DNA of 64,000 bases, from contig JANCRA010000176.1 of NCBI GenBank assembly GCA_024362935.1, positions 62,001-126,000 on the forward strand. Reading direction: 5' to 3'. The notes beneath the pieces were generated by a model. That model had not been told where the DNA came from and did not search any database. It saw only the letters and a list, made by a program, of their open reading frames with translations. Shown piece after piece: positions 24,381 to 35,613 of the stretch (its first letter is position 1; the number at the start of each line of letters is the position of its first letter). The DNA is from Setophaga petechia (Eukaryota; Chordata; Aves; Passeriformes; Parulidae). The position numbers and the translations under genes are program-made.

Positions 24381-24859
24381 CATGGATGCATTCCCAGCAG
24401 ATGATCCATCCTGGATAACGCTGCCATTCCCACCCAGATCCCTCCCCAAACCATTCCCAGCTCTTCATGGCACTCTGGCCTTTGAACAGCTTTTCCAAAG
24501 CTTCTTCCTAAACATTCTCACCCAGAAACTCCTGACACCATTTGGGAATCTCCTGGATCCTCCTCATTCCAATGGCACTGGGGTAGGATCCACATCCAAG
24601 ACCAAAATATGGGATAAACCAGGAGAAAAGTCCCAATTCCCCTCTGGACACTGCAGGTTTGGGATTCTGGGATGGGATTTCTCCACGTGCACACATGGAT
24701 CCATCCCCACATCCCACACAAACCATCCCATCTTATCCCAGCTCTTCCGGAGCCTTGGGAACGTCTTTCCATGGAATTCCAGGCAGAGGAGCAGCTGCAC
24801 CAACACAATCCGAGAAATCCCCAATTTTCCTTTATATTTTAGGATCCAAGGACCCACGA

Positions 24860-26415
24860 CAGCCACATTTGGGATTGGTGGCACCAAAACCCTTCTGGAA
24901 TGGGGTCCAGGACTTCCCACAGATGGATTTTGGGATTGGTGGCACCCAAAACCTTCTGGAATGGGGTCCAGGACTTCCCACAGATGGATTTTGGGATTGG
25001 TGGCACCCAAAACCTTCTGGAATGGGGTCAAGGACTTCCCACAAATGGATTTTGGGTTTGGTAGCACCAGAAACCTTATGGAACAGGGTCAAAGACGGAT
25101 TTTGGGATTGGTGGCACACAAAACCTTCTGGAATAGGGTCAAGGACTCCCCACAGCTGAGTTTGGGATTGGTGGCACCAGAAACCTTCAGGGACAACATC
25201 AAGAACCACCACCGAAAGTTCTGGGATTGGTGACTCCATAAATCTTTAGGGACAAGGTCAAGGACACCCCACAGCCAAGTCAGGGTTTGGTGACACCACA
25301 AACATTTTGGGATAAGCTCAAGGAACCACCACAGCTGGATTTTGGGGTTTGGTGGCACCAAAAACCTTCTTGGACAGGGTCAAGGAGCCACCACAGCTGG
25401 TTCTGGATTCAGTGACACCATAAATCTTTAGGGACAAGGTCCAGGACCCACCAGAGATGGCTTTGGGTTTGGAGACTCCATAAATGTTTTGGGATAAGCT
25501 CAAGGATCCACCACAGATTATTTTGGTTTTGGAGACTCCATAGATCTTTAGGGACGAGGTCCAGGATGAACCACAGCTGGTTTGGGGTTGGTGGCATCAC
25601 AAATCTTTGGGACAGGGATTCCTACAGATGGATTTTAGGTTTGGAGACTCCATAGATCTTTAGGGACAAGGTCCAGGACCCACCACAGGTGGATTTTGGA
25701 TTCAGTGGCACCATAAACCTTGGGACAAGATCAAGGACTTCCCACAGATGGATTTTGGGTTTGGTGGCACCATCGATCTTTGGGAACAGAATCAAGAACC
25801 CACCAGAGATAGTTTTGGATATGGAGACTCCATAAATCTTTAGGGACAAGGTCCAGGGCATCCCACAGCCAGGTTTGGATTTGGAGTTACCACAAACCTT
25901 TAGGGACAACGTCCAGGACCCACCACAGGTGGATTTTAGGTTTGGTGGCACCAAAAACCTGGAATGGGGTGAAGGACTACCTACAAATGGATTTTGGGAT
26001 TGGTAGCACCATCGATCTTTGGGATCAGAATCAAGAACCCACCACAGATGGTTTTGGATTTGGAAACTCCAGAAATCTTCAGGAACAAAGTCCAGGACCC
26101 ACCAAAGGGTGGATTTTGGGTTTGGGGGCACCAGAAATCTTTGGGAACAGAATCAAGAACCCACCAGAGATGGCTTTGGGGTTGGAGACTCCATAAATCT
26201 TTTGGGATAAGCTCAAGGATCCACCACAGATGGTTTTGGGTTTGGAGACTCCAGAAATCTTCAGGAACAAAGTCCAGGACACACCAAAGGGTGGATTTTG
26301 GGTTTGGTGGCACCAGAAATCTTTGGGAATGGAATTAAGAACCCACCACAGATGGTTTTGGGTTTGGAGACTCCATAAATCTTTTGGGATAAGCTCAAGG
26401 ATCCCCCAAATCCAG
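24860..26415. repeat. Minisatellite, 61-bp unit, about 25 copies
   Basis: The unit joins ggattttgggattggtggca, cccaaaaccttctggaatgg and ggtccaggacttcccacaga. Copies at the left end are the most alike (exact 61-bp spacing near 24,920-25,040). Copies further right diverge and read gagactccataaatcttt or ggcaccagaaatctttgg. It lies about 350 bp from the donor of the 26762-26858 exon. Confidence 0.92.
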
Positions 26416-26761
26416 GTGCCTCCTCCAGACCTCGTCCTGCTCCTCCTAAGCCCCAGCTCTGACATTCCCAGTTCCAGAGTTGCCATTCCCACCAGGAATG
26501 CCCAGTGCCAACACCGGGGGTGGCAGAGCCCCCCTGCCCTTGGCAGAGCCGATCTGGGAATTCCTGGAATTCCCTCCCGAAATTCTCTCCTGGAATTCTC
26601 CAGTCCCACTTTCCACTCTGAGCAGGACCAGGCATCCCTCCAAGCTGGAATTCCATGGAATACTCCAAAATCCAAGAGCTGGAGCGACCTCCTGCTCGCT
26701 CCACATCCCGCAGGGACCCTCCCTCCCCATTCCCAAGGGATTCTCCCGGGTTTTTCCTCAC

Positions 26762-26858
26762 CTACTGACTTGGTCCGTGGAATTCCCTTCCGGAGGAGGG
26801 GCAAGTGGGGTTTCTCCAGGACGCCGGGATGTGCCATTCCTTGGCGCTCAAACAGGGA
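26762..26858 (-). CDS. SHANK3: SHANK3 exon encoding SLFERQG...GIPRTKSV (equivalent of human exon 20)
   Basis: A 97-bp exon with acceptor AG at 26859-26860 and donor GTGAGG at 26756-26761. It encodes SLFERQGMAHPGVLEKPHLP followed by LLRKGIPRTKSV and the first base of a Gly codon completed by the big exon (SVG-EDEK). In mammals the same place reads SLFERQG...LRKGIPRTKSVGEDEK. The middle is diverged while both ends are conserved. It is part of the linker just after the PDZ region; I know no domain in it. Confidence 0.96.
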
Positions 26859-26859
26859 C

Positions 26860-27535
26860 TGGAAGGGAAAAACAGGGAATTCCCAGTCCAGATGCTGCTG
26901 GAAGGACCCGACATTCCCACCTGAACTTCCAACTGCAGGAACTTGGGAGCTCTTCCCACTGGGATGGGCCCTCCTCGCCTCCTCCTTCCTGCTGCTCCAC
27001 CCAGTGGAATTCCAAACGCTGGGATAACTCCCTGAGTCCCATCCCATCTCCCTGCCTGCTCCAGGTGGGAATCTGGCGAGGATGGCTCCAGGACCTCCTG
27101 TCCCATTTTTCCTGGAGCTGCCTCCCACCCGCAGCATTCCTGGCACAATCCCGAGCCTTCTCCTCCTCCTCCCTCTGTGCTTCCCCTTGAATTCCAGCGG
27201 AATTCCAGCCCCGTATCCAGCCCGGCTCTCCAGGCTCCTCCCGAGCTGCTCTTCCAGCCTTCCCTGGGAAATCCATGTGGATTCCCAGCCCTGGATGGGG
27301 ATCCTGGGGAGCTGAGGGAGCCCTGAGGCCCCGCTGTGGATCGGGGTCTCCCAGGCCCCACATTCCCGGGAATTCTGCTCCTGAACCAGCTCCCCTTGGC
27401 ACCACATTCCCCCCCATCCTCCTCCATGGGCTCCCTTCCCTCTCCTTCCATTCCCGGGAATCCCATCCCTATTCCTGGGAACGCCACTCCCCATTCCCTC
27501 CCATCCCTCTCCCTCATTCCAGGCCCCCATTCCTG
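26860..27535. other. Intron-like DNA, nothing recognised
   Basis: Non-repetitive, GC-moderate, rich in attcc words. Open frames of up to several hundred codons on the minus strand (from the exon above into the arrays) are shadows. No further exon seen. Confidence 0.4.
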
Positions 27536-27539
27536 GTGG

Positions 27540-28470
27540 GATTCCCTCTGGCTCACACTGATCCTCCGGATTCTTCCCATCCCTTTCCAAGGGCTCCTGT
27601 CCCTCTCCTTCCTTTCTTGGGAATTTCACTCTCTGTTCCTGGGAATTCCAATCCCTGATTCCCGCTGGCTCATACTGATCTCCGCAGGGGTGATCCTCCC
27701 ATCCCATTCCTACATTCCATGTCCCCATTCCCAGGGAATTCCTGCTGGCTCAACTGATCTTCCCAGGGGTGATCCTCCCATCCCATTCCCACATCCCACT
27801 CCTGCATTCCCGTGGAATTCCCGCTGTCTCACACTGATCTCCACAGGGGTGATCCTCCCATCCCATTCCCACATTCCACGCCCCCATTCCTGCGGAATTC
27901 CTGCTCTCTCACACCAATCTCTGCAGGGGTGATCCTCCCACCCCATTCCCATCCCATTCCCGTGGAATTCCTGCTGTCTCACACTGATCTCCGCAGGGGT
28001 GATCCTCTGGCTCTCTCCCATCCCATTCCCATCCATTCCACGCCCCCATTCCCACGGAATTCCTGCTCTCTCACACCGATCTCTGCAGGGGTGATCCTCC
28101 CACCCCATTCCCATCCCATTCCCGCTGTCTCACACTGATCTCCGCGGGGGTGATCCTCCCATCCCATTCCCATCCCATTCCCAGGGAATTCCCATCCCAT
28201 TCCTGCGGCATTCCCACTGTCTCACACTGATCTCCCCGGGGGTGATCCTCCCGCCCCTTTCCCATCCCATTCCCATCCCATTCCCATCCCTTTCCCATCC
28301 CATTCCCATCCCATTCCCACGGCATTCCCGCTGTCTCACACTGATTTCCGCGGGGGTGATCCTCCCGCCCCTTTTCCATCCCATTCCCACCCCATTCCCA
28401 GGGAATTCCCATCCCATTCCCATCCCTTTCCCATCTCATTCCCATTCCCATCCCATTCCCGCTGTCTCAC
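27540..28470. repeat. Tandem repeat carrying copies of the neighbouring exon end and its splice donor
   Basis: About nine copies, spaced 60-110 bp, contain the complement of the last 22 or so coding bases of the 28471-28598 exon plus its donor (gene strand: ggatcacccc...gagatcagt|gtgagacagc). Copies lie near 27551, 27669, 27748, 27828, 27908, 27978, 28068, 28126, 28221 and 28334, the first two and 27748 being degraded. Spacers are (cccattcccat)n words. Copies near 27828, 27978, 28126, 28221 and 28334 keep an intact AGT|GTGAGA. Confidence 0.92.
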
Positions 28471-28598
28471 ACTGATCTCCGCGGGGGTGATCCTCCGGCT
28501 GGTCGGGCGCTGTTTCACCGTGGCCGCTCTGGAATCGGCCTCCACCAGCTCCGCCCTCAGCGCCGGCTCCGCGGCCGCCAGGATCTCATCCAGCTTCT
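28471..28598 (-). CDS. SHANK3: SHANK3 exon encoding EKLDEILAAAEP...ITPAEIS (equivalent of human exon 19)
   Basis: A 128-bp exon with acceptor AG at 28599-28600 and donor GTGAGA at 28465-28470. With one base from the previous exon it gives 43 codons: EKLDEILAAAEPALRAELVE, then ADSRAATVKQRPTSRRITPA and EIS. The mammalian counterpart is nearly the same at the 3' half (ADSRAATVKQRPTSRRITPAEIS). The donor and final coding bases are duplicated many times in the array directly downstream, so the true 5' splice site is the first of a series of near-identical sites. Confidence 0.97.
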
Positions 28599-28600
28599 CT

Positions 28601-29460
28601 GGAATCCAAGGAAAACCGGCTGATCCCGGGGCTCAGCAGCTCATCCCGGAGAACAGCGGGATCATTCCCGCCGCTCCTCTCCCCAGCCGGCGCCTTTCCA
28701 TGGATTTGTGGGGGCTGATCCCGCTCAGATGGGGAATTCCATGGATGGTCTCTCCCCCCCCCCCGACACATTCCAAGGAATTCTCTGTGTGGAGCTAACC
28801 AGCGAGTTCATCCCAAACTTTGGGTATTTGGGATCAGCCGAGTCCTGCCAGGAGGGTGGGAGATCCAGGGAATCCCAGGACACGGAGATGTCCATGGAAT
28901 CCACACAGCCCCAGCACATCCAGTGTTTGTTTGGGATAAACTGGGATATTCCCAGCTGGAATGGACTCCCTGGATGATCCCAACTTTCCATGTCCGGGGC
29001 AGGATCTGCTGCCCATGGATATCGGGAATATCCGCAGAGCCACCACGGCCGTGTCCAAGCTCAGGGAATGGGGAGTGGGACTGGAATTCCCAGCTCCAGG
29101 ATCCACCCTGGCACTTTTATCCCTTGGGAACACCACGCTGTGCCTGGATGTGTCCCAGCAGATCCATTCCCTTGGGAATTCCAGCTGGAATTCTGAACCT
29201 CCAGATATGGGAAAGGGCAGGAGGTGGACATGGATTCATTTCCATAGATCCCACCTGAGCCGAGCCTACGGAATTCCCACATGGAATGGGAATTTGGGGC
29301 TGTTGGCTCATCCACCTGATGGTGCTTCCCAGATCCAGCTGGATCCATATCCCAAATTCCTGCCCTGGGAGAGGGACTGGGCAGCTCCACCTGTGTCCAG
29401 GTGGGAATTGTAGCCCCGGGATTCTCCTGAAGCCAGGCTGGTCCTCGGACCTTCCATGGA
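28601..29460. other. Intron-like DNA
   Basis: Non-repetitive apart from a C run at about 28750-28760. No exon or transposon supported; several short open frames lack splice or coding signals. Confidence 0.4.
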
Positions 29461-29464
29461 ATTG

Positions 29465-29790
29465 TGGGACATGGAATCATGGACTGGTTCGGGTAGGAAG
29501 GACCTTAAAGCTCATCCCATTCCATGGGACACCTCCCACGATCCCAGATTTCTCCAGCCTGGCCTTGGGCACTGCAGGGATCAGGGGCAGCCCCAGCTGC
29601 TCTGGCAATTCCAGCCCAGCCAGGAATTCCTCATTGCCAAGATCCCATCCATGGCTGCCCTCTGGCACTGGGAGCCATTCCCTGGCTCCTGTCCCTGCAG
29701 GCCTTGTCCCCAGTCCCTCTGCAGCTCTCCTGGAGCCCCTGCAGGCCCTGCCAGGGGCTCTGAGCTCTCCCTGGAATCTTTTCTGGAAGG
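29465..29790 (-). mobile_element. CR1 LINE 3' fragment
   Basis: Complement of a CR1 end: ggaatcatggactggttcgg, gtaggaaggaccttaaagct, ccttgggcactgcaggga, cagccccagctgctctggca. Close relative of the copies at 24,018 and 47,390. Confidence 0.85.
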
Positions 29791-30224
29791 AAAGCATCCT
29801 GGATTCATCTCCAATCCTTGGGAACCTCCAACTGATTTTCCTGATCTGTGGGATCCTTGTGTGGCCCCCTCTGGATCTGCCTGATCCAGGGAAGGGTTGG
29901 GAAGATCCCTCAGACACTTCCCATGGTAATTCCCACTTGGCTTCTTCCCTGTCCCATCCCCACTGGATCCCTGCTGATCCCACATTCCCAGTTCCATGGG
30001 GAACACGGAATGGGAACCACCAGGACAGAAAATCCTGGATCAGAAAATCCCAGGAGGGCTTGGGTGGGAAGGGACCTTCAATCCCATCCAGATCCAACCT
30101 TTCCACCAAAAACTTCCTGGTTTTTCTATGGCCCTCATGTGACATTCCTGGCACATCCTCAGGGTGGGAACAGCGGAATCATCCACATGGATTTGCCAGG
30201 AAGAGCAGGAAGACTCCCTGGAAC

Positions 30225-30425
30225 TGTCAGGAATAATGGGATAAACTGCATGGAACTGTCAGGAATAGTGGGATAAACTCCCTGGAATTTCCAGGAATAA
30301 TGGGATCAACTGCATGGATCCACCAGGAATAGTGGGACAAACCGCCTGGATTTGCCAGGAATTACAGGATAAACCACTTGGAACTGCCAGGAATAGCAGG
30401 ATAAACTCCCTGGATTTGCCAGGAG
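30225..30425. repeat. Minisatellite, about 31-bp unit
   Basis: Six or seven copies of aactgtcaggaataatggga plus taaactgcatgg and variants (ccaccaggaatagtggga, tgccaggaattacaggat). Confidence 0.85.
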
Positions 30426-30823
30426 AGGTTTTGGCTATTTGGGATAAAGCTGGACACTGTAATTCCCGAGGATCCCACACGGGACATTCCCATGGGGAAA
30501 ACCCAGAGCAGGGATCACCCTGGGAATGGCAGGATTGGGAATTCTGGGATACAGGAGCAGTCTGCCCATGCCCAGCAGAATCCCACAGGGCTGATCTGAC
30601 TCCTGGCATTCCAATTTCTGACATTCCAATTCCTGACATTCCAATTCCTACTGGAGCAACTCCAGGACACCGGAGCCGATCCCAAATTCCCAAATTCCCA
30701 AATTCCCGGCTGAATTCCCTGAGACTGTGCAGGAACAGCGACCCTCGGGATGCCGGGATCCCCTCCCCACATCTGGATCCTGCTGGATCCCAGCGGAATC
30801 CCGGGAATTTCGGTTTCACTCAC

Positions 30824-30847
30824 CCCCTTTCCTTCTCCGCATGGAGG
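30824..30847 (-). CDS. SHANK3: SHANK3 24-bp microexon encoding ASMRRRKG (equivalent of human exon 18)
   Basis: On the gene strand, a pyrimidine tract ending ccattccaag precedes 24 exon bases, followed by a perfect GTGAGT donor (30818-30823). Joined in phase (1 base before, 1 base left over) it inserts ASMRRRKG between ELEEL and EKLDE. Mammalian SHANK3 has ASIRRRKG or ASVRRRKG exactly there. The exon length is a multiple of three, so skipping it keeps frame (ELEEL-EKLDE). This small exon is known to be alternatively spliced in mammals. It adds a basic patch just after the PDZ. Confidence 0.92.
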
Positions 30848-30849
30848 CT

Positions 30850-31860
30850 TGGAATGGGAAACAAAACACAGAATCAACGGCACGGAACAATTCCCGCCCC
30901 CATTCCCGGCTCCAGCCTGGCTCTTCCCACAATTCCCGGCCTCTGGCATGCGGGATCCGGCCTGGGATGTGGGATTGGGGCAGGGCACCTGGGAATTCCA
31001 GCCTTTATCCGCTGGGATTGTCCCTCTGACCTGGGATTTGGGATTTATCCCAAGGCTGGGATCGTCCCTCACGGATCCTCATGGATCCAGGGAAGCCAGA
31101 GTGGGAGCAGGAGTGGCTGGAATTCCACCCCAAGTCATGGAAAAGCTGCCAGGGCAATTCCCGGCATCCAAGCCCATGGATTTTGGCACGGGAGGGATTC
31201 TGGAGCATCCTGCTGGGAATCTGCTGCTCCAAGGGGATTGGAATGGCAGGGAAAGGGTCGGGAAGGGCACAGGGGGTGTTTGGGATCCGTGGAAAATGGG
31301 GTGGGAAGCACCTGGCAGAGATTTTTTGGGAATATCCCTTTCTTTCCCTGACTGTTCTTTGGGAAGGAGAGCGGCTCCAGGCTGAATCCTGGGAATGCTG
31401 ATCCACAGGAAAACCTGGAGCAAAGGATGGGAAGAGGACGGATCCCCCGTTTACCCTGGAATGGCTTCAGACCATTCCTTGGATCCATAGGAATGAACAC
31501 TACAATTCCCAGAAAAACTCATGGGAATTGTGGGATCAGAGTTGAAACAGCCTCCAGATCCTTCTCTGGGATTGCTGCTCCCAATCCCTCCCCAGGAAAA
31601 CCGGGAATTGCTGGGAGGGCAGAAGGAGGAATCCCAGGATCTGGGATGGGGGAAAAGTGGGAAAAAGGAGCTGGTGTGGCTCTGCTCCCAAGAATTCCCA
31701 CCAAAAAAAGAGCCTTGGATTGGGAATAACGGTCTGGAAGTGCCAGGAGTCAAGGGTGGGAATTCCAGGTTGGGAATCCAGGTGGAGGCTCAGGATAAAA
31801 TGAATCCCAGCTGATCCAATCTGGGAATTTTGGGGTCTGATCCCGCAGGGTCTGGCTCCA
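30850..31860. other. Intron-like DNA, nothing recognised
   Basis: Non-repetitive. No exon, RNA gene or clear transposon. Confidence 0.35.
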
Positions 31861-31869
31861 AGGAGGAGC

Positions 31870-32825
31870 ACAGGGAGCAAGGAAAGGCTTTGGAAAACTG
31901 GGAAGGGCATGGAAAAACAGAGGGAATGGAAAAACAGGGATGGCACGGAAAACAGGGAGAGCAGGGGAAAAAATGGAGAGCATGGAAAAACCAAGGAGGG
32001 CTTGGAAAAAACAGAAGGAATTAAAAAAAAGGGAAAATCAGGAAGGGCATGGAAAACAAGCAGGAATGGAAAACCAGGATGAGCACAGAAAACATGGAAA
32101 ACCATGGAGAGCCTGGAAAATCAGAAGAAATTAAAAAAGAGGGAGGGCATGGAAAAAAGTAAGGGGGGCTTGGAAAACCAGAAGGAATTGAAAACCAGAG
32201 AGCTTGGAAAACTGGGGAGAACACGGAAATCCATGGAGATCATGGAAAACAGGGAGAGCATGGAAAACCAGGGAAAATTGAGAGCATGGATAAAACAAGG
32301 AGGGTGTCCAAAACCAGGACGAACATGGAAAACCAAGAAGGGCATGGAAAACAGGGAGGGGATGGAAAACCATGGAGAGCTTGGAAAACCAGAAAGAATG
32401 GAAAACCAGAGAGCATGGAAAAAACAGGGAGAACATGGAAAACGGGGAGGGTTTGGAAAACCATGGAGAGCTTGGAAAACCAGAAGGAATGGAAAAACAG
32501 AGAGCATGGAAAAAACAGGGAGAACATGGAAAACGGGGAAGGCTTGGAAAACCAGGAAGAGCATGGAAAACCAGAAGGAATGGAAAAACAGAGAGCATGG
32601 AAAACCAGGGAGAACATGGAAAACCGTGGAAAAACAGGGAGAACATGGAAAACCAGGACAAGCATGGAGCACCAGAAGGAATGGAAAACCAGGAAGGGCA
32701 TGGAAAAACCAGGGAGAACATGGAAAAGAGGGAGAACATGGAATGCTGTGGAGAGCATAAAAAACCAAGGAAATTACAGAAAAACGAGGAAAACAGGAAA
32801 AACAGGGAAAGCATGGAAAACCAGA
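31870..32825. repeat. A/G-rich minisatellite
   Basis: Words such as catggaaaaccagggagaac, gcttggaaaaccagaaggaa and tggaaaaacagagagcatgg repeat in mixed order over about 950 bp. Purines dominate the plus strand. Long KxxGR-type frames and their antisense are artefacts. Confidence 0.9.
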
Positions 32826-33240
32826 GGGAATGTGGGATCCTACTGAGGCTCCAGGGTGTCACATTCCCACATGGAAAATCCCAAATTCCCGTGGAAGCTG
32901 GGGGAACATCGATGGCCTCAGAGCCAGCCCAGGGATGCTCCAAAGTTTTCCTGGGATTTGGGATCCCTCCATGGCCACGTGGCCACTCCGGGGACATCCA
33001 GGGACAAAGTGCCACCGGATCCGGGAAAAGGGAAGGGATGGAGTGGGATCGGCTCCCACCTTGCCAGGGAGTCCCAGGGACATCCCAGGTGGCCACGAGG
33101 GCTGGGAAAAACAAGGAATTCTGGCAGCGGGAAGCAGGGAATGGTGGGAGTGGAGAGGATTTGAGGGAATCTGGGAATGTGGAGCGGGATGGGAAAGCAG
33201 CAGGAAATGTGGGAGTGGCAGCGGGGTGGGGGCGATGGAG
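32826..33240. other. Intron-like DNA between arrays
   Basis: Non-repetitive; no exon seen on either strand. Confidence 0.35.
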
Positions 33241-33242
33241 CA

Positions 33243-33445
33243 GTCCTGGAGATCTCCTGGAATTCTCCTGGAATTCTCCTGAAGCTCTCCTGGAATTCCA
33301 GAGCTCACCTGGAGCTCTCATGGAATTCCAGAGCTCTCCTGGAATTCTAGAGCTCTGCCAGAGCTCTGCTGGAGCTCTCCTAGAATTCCAGAGCTCTCCT
33401 GGAGCTCTCCTAGAATTCCAGAGCTCACCTGGAGCTCTCCTGGCA
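33243..33445. repeat. Short tandem repeat of gagctctcctggaattcca
   Basis: About nine overlapping copies of ctcctggaattccagagctc and ctggagctctcctagaattc, dense in SacI- and EcoRI-like palindromes. Confidence 0.85.
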
Positions 33446-33489
33446 GGGTTTGGGATCTGCCCGGATCTGGGAAATCAGAGCCCGGGAAT

Positions 33490-34985
33490 GCCGGGTGTGG
33501 GAAAGGAGGGAGAGGAGCGGGATGAGGAAACGGGAGAGGAAGGAGAGGAGCAGGGAGAGGAGCATGGAAAGGAGTGAGGAAAGTGAGGAGAGGATCAGGA
33601 GCAGGAAAAGGAGTGGGAGCAGGGAGAGAGGCAGGCAGGGGATGAGGATCATGAAGAGGAGCAGGAGGAAGAGGGAGCGGAGCAGGAAAAGGAACAGGAA
33701 AAGGAGCAAGAGCCGGGAATTGATCTGGGAAAGGAGCAGGGAAAGGAGCAGGAGAAGAGAGAGGATCAGGAAAAGGAGCAGGAGCAGGGAATTGATCTGG
33801 GAAAGGAGCAGGGAAAGGAGCAGAAGAAGAGAGAGGATCAGGAAAAGGAACAGGAGCAGGAAAAGGAGCAGGAAAAGGAGCAGGAGCAGGGAACTGATCA
33901 GGGAATTGATCAGGGAACGGATCAGGGAATGGATCAGGGAATGGACCAGGGAGAGGAGTGGGAAAAGGGCAGGGAAGGTGTTGGGAAGAAGGGCAGGAGC
34001 AGGAAGAGGAAGATGGAAAGGAGTGAGGAAAGCAAGGAGAGGAGCAGGGAGAGGATCAGGAGGAGCAGGAGCTGGGAAAGGATCAGGAAAAGGAGCAGAG
34101 CCAGGAGAGGAGCAGGCAGAGGATGAGGATCAGGAAGAGGAGCAGGAGGAACAGGGAGAGGAGCAGAAAAAGGAGCAGGAGCAGGAAAAGGAGCAGGGAA
34201 GGGAGGTGGAAATGGAGCAGGAAGGGTATTGGGAAGAAGGGCAGGAGCAGGGAGAGGAGAATGGAAAGGAGTGAGGAAAGCGAGGAGAGGAGCAGGGAGA
34301 GGAGCAGGAGGAGAGAAAGGAACAGGAACAGGGAGAGGAGCAGGAAAAGGATCAGGAGTAGGGAATGGAAGTGGGAAAAGGTCAGGGAAAGGAATTGGGA
34401 ATGGAGCAGGGAATGGAAGGAGCATGGAGAGGAGCAGGGAAAGGAGCAGGAATTGATCAGGGAATGGAGCAGGGAAAGGAGCAGAGAATGGAACAGGGAG
34501 AGGAGCTGGGAAAAGAGCAGGGAAAGGAACTGGGAATGGAGCTGGGAATGGAACTGGGAACGGAAGGAGCACAGAAAGGAGCAGGGAGAGGAGCTGGGAA
34601 TGGATCAGGGATTGATCAGGGAATGGAGCAGGGAAAGGAGCTGGGAATGAAACTGGGAATGGAGCAGGGAATTGATCTGGGGAAAGGAGCAGGGAAAGGA
34701 GCAGGAGAAGAGAGAGGATCAGGAAAAGGAGCAGGGAAAGGAACAGGAGAAGAGAGAGGATCAGGAGAAGGAGCAGGAGCAGGGAGAGGAGCAGGCAGAG
34801 GATGAGGATCAGGAAGAGGAGTAGGAGGAACAGGGAGAGGAGCAGGAAAAAGAGCAGGGAATAGAACAGGGAAAGGGACTGGGAATGGATCAGAAATTGA
34901 TCAGGGAATGGAGCAGGAATTGATCAGGGAATGGATCAGGGAAGGAGCAGGGAAAGGAGCAGAGAAGGACCAAGGAAAGGAGCAG
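33490..34985. repeat. 1.5-kb purine-strand array (ggagcaggaaaa units)
   Basis: The plus strand is overwhelmingly A and G: ggagcaggaaaaggagcagg, gagaagagagaggatcagga, gggaattgatctgggaaagg. Basic unit is 6 or 12 bp with a higher-order pattern of about 75 bp. The minus strand (SHANK3 sense) is therefore a long pyrimidine tract. It ends about 380 bp from the 35361-35441 exon. Confidence 0.9.
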
Positions 34986-35085
34986 GATGCCCAAGGCCAG
35001 GGCACACCAACCCCTCCACACCCACCTGGAGACTCCCAACATTCTTCCCACGCCCACCTCCGCCGGGATGCGGCCCCGGAGCGCT

Positions 35086-35210
35086 GGACATCCCCCCGGA
35101 CATCCCAATGGACATCCCCATGGACATCCCAATGGACATCCCTCTGGACATCCCCCCGGATATCCCACTGGACATCCCCCTGGACATCCCCACGGACATC
35201 CCCCGGACAG
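35086..35210. repeat. Minisatellite, 12-bp unit (ggacatcccnnt)
   Basis: About ten copies at strict 12-bp spacing (ggacatccccat, ggacatcccaat, ggacatccctct and so on), about 150 bp downstream of the 35361-35441 exon on the gene strand. Confidence 0.9.
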
Positions 35211-35360
35211 GGACGGGGACCCGGCTCCCCCGCGCCTCCCACACCCCCACGGCGCGCATGCAAACAGCTGGAAAACCGCTGGAAAACCGCTGGACAGCGG
35301 CTCCCGAGCACCCCCCGCGCCTCCCGCGGGATCCCGGCCCCATCCCGGCGCCGGCCTTAC

Positions 35361-35441
35361 CCAGCTCCTCCAGCTCGGCCGTCATGGATTTGGAGCGCAG
35401 CGTGAGCGTGGTGCTGGGCGCTCTCTTGGGCGGCGGCGGGG
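35361..35441 (-). CDS. SHANK3: SHANK3 exon encoding APPPPKRAPSTTLTLRSKSM (equivalent of human exon 17)
   Basis: An 81-bp exon with acceptor AG at 35442-35443 and donor GTAAGG at 35355-35360. With the preceding G it encodes APPPPKRAPSTTLTLRSKSM then TAELEEL, leaving one base for the next codon. This segment is nearly invariant in vertebrate SHANK3. It follows the PDZ domain directly and starts the proline-rich linker. The same frame stays open upstream through the acceptor, see the alternative first exon. Confidence 0.97.
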
Positions 35442-35613
35442 CTGCAAGGAACAGAGAGGGCATCTTGCACCGCTTCTCGCGGAATTTGCGCGGCGTGGCC
35501 AGGTGCAGGTGCCACTTCTTCTCCACAGCCTGGATCTCCTCGTACTCGCGGGACGAGGAGTCGCACTGCTGCAGGATCTTATTGAGGCTGCGCGTGGACG
35601 CGAACTTCTTCAT
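35361..35613 (-). CDS. SHANK3: Candidate alternative first coding exon of SHANK3 (PDZ-less isoform)
   Basis: The frame of the APPPPKRAP exon continues upstream through its acceptor for 57 codons to an ATG at 35613 with A at -3. The extra text begins MKKFASTRSLNKILQQCDSS and includes SSREYEEIQAVEKKWHLHLA and TPRKFREKRCKMPSLF. It is non-repetitive, charged and protein-like, unlike all other intronic frames here. A transcript starting upstream would read through the internal acceptor into exon 17 without a frame change, making a SHANK3 lacking ankyrin, SH3 and PDZ domains. Intragenic promoters and short isoforms are known for mammalian SHANK3. I do not recognise the 55-residue segment itself, so its conservation is untested. 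Confidence 0.6.

Noticed and set aside
31870..32825. Possible CRISPR-like regular repeats
   Set aside because: No constant repeat with unique spacers; continuous degenerate minisatellite in a vertebrate genome.
33450..34805. Glu/Arg/Gly/Lys-rich frames resembling coiled-coil proteins
   Set aside because: Purely the ggagcaggaaaa array; all three plus frames are open at once.
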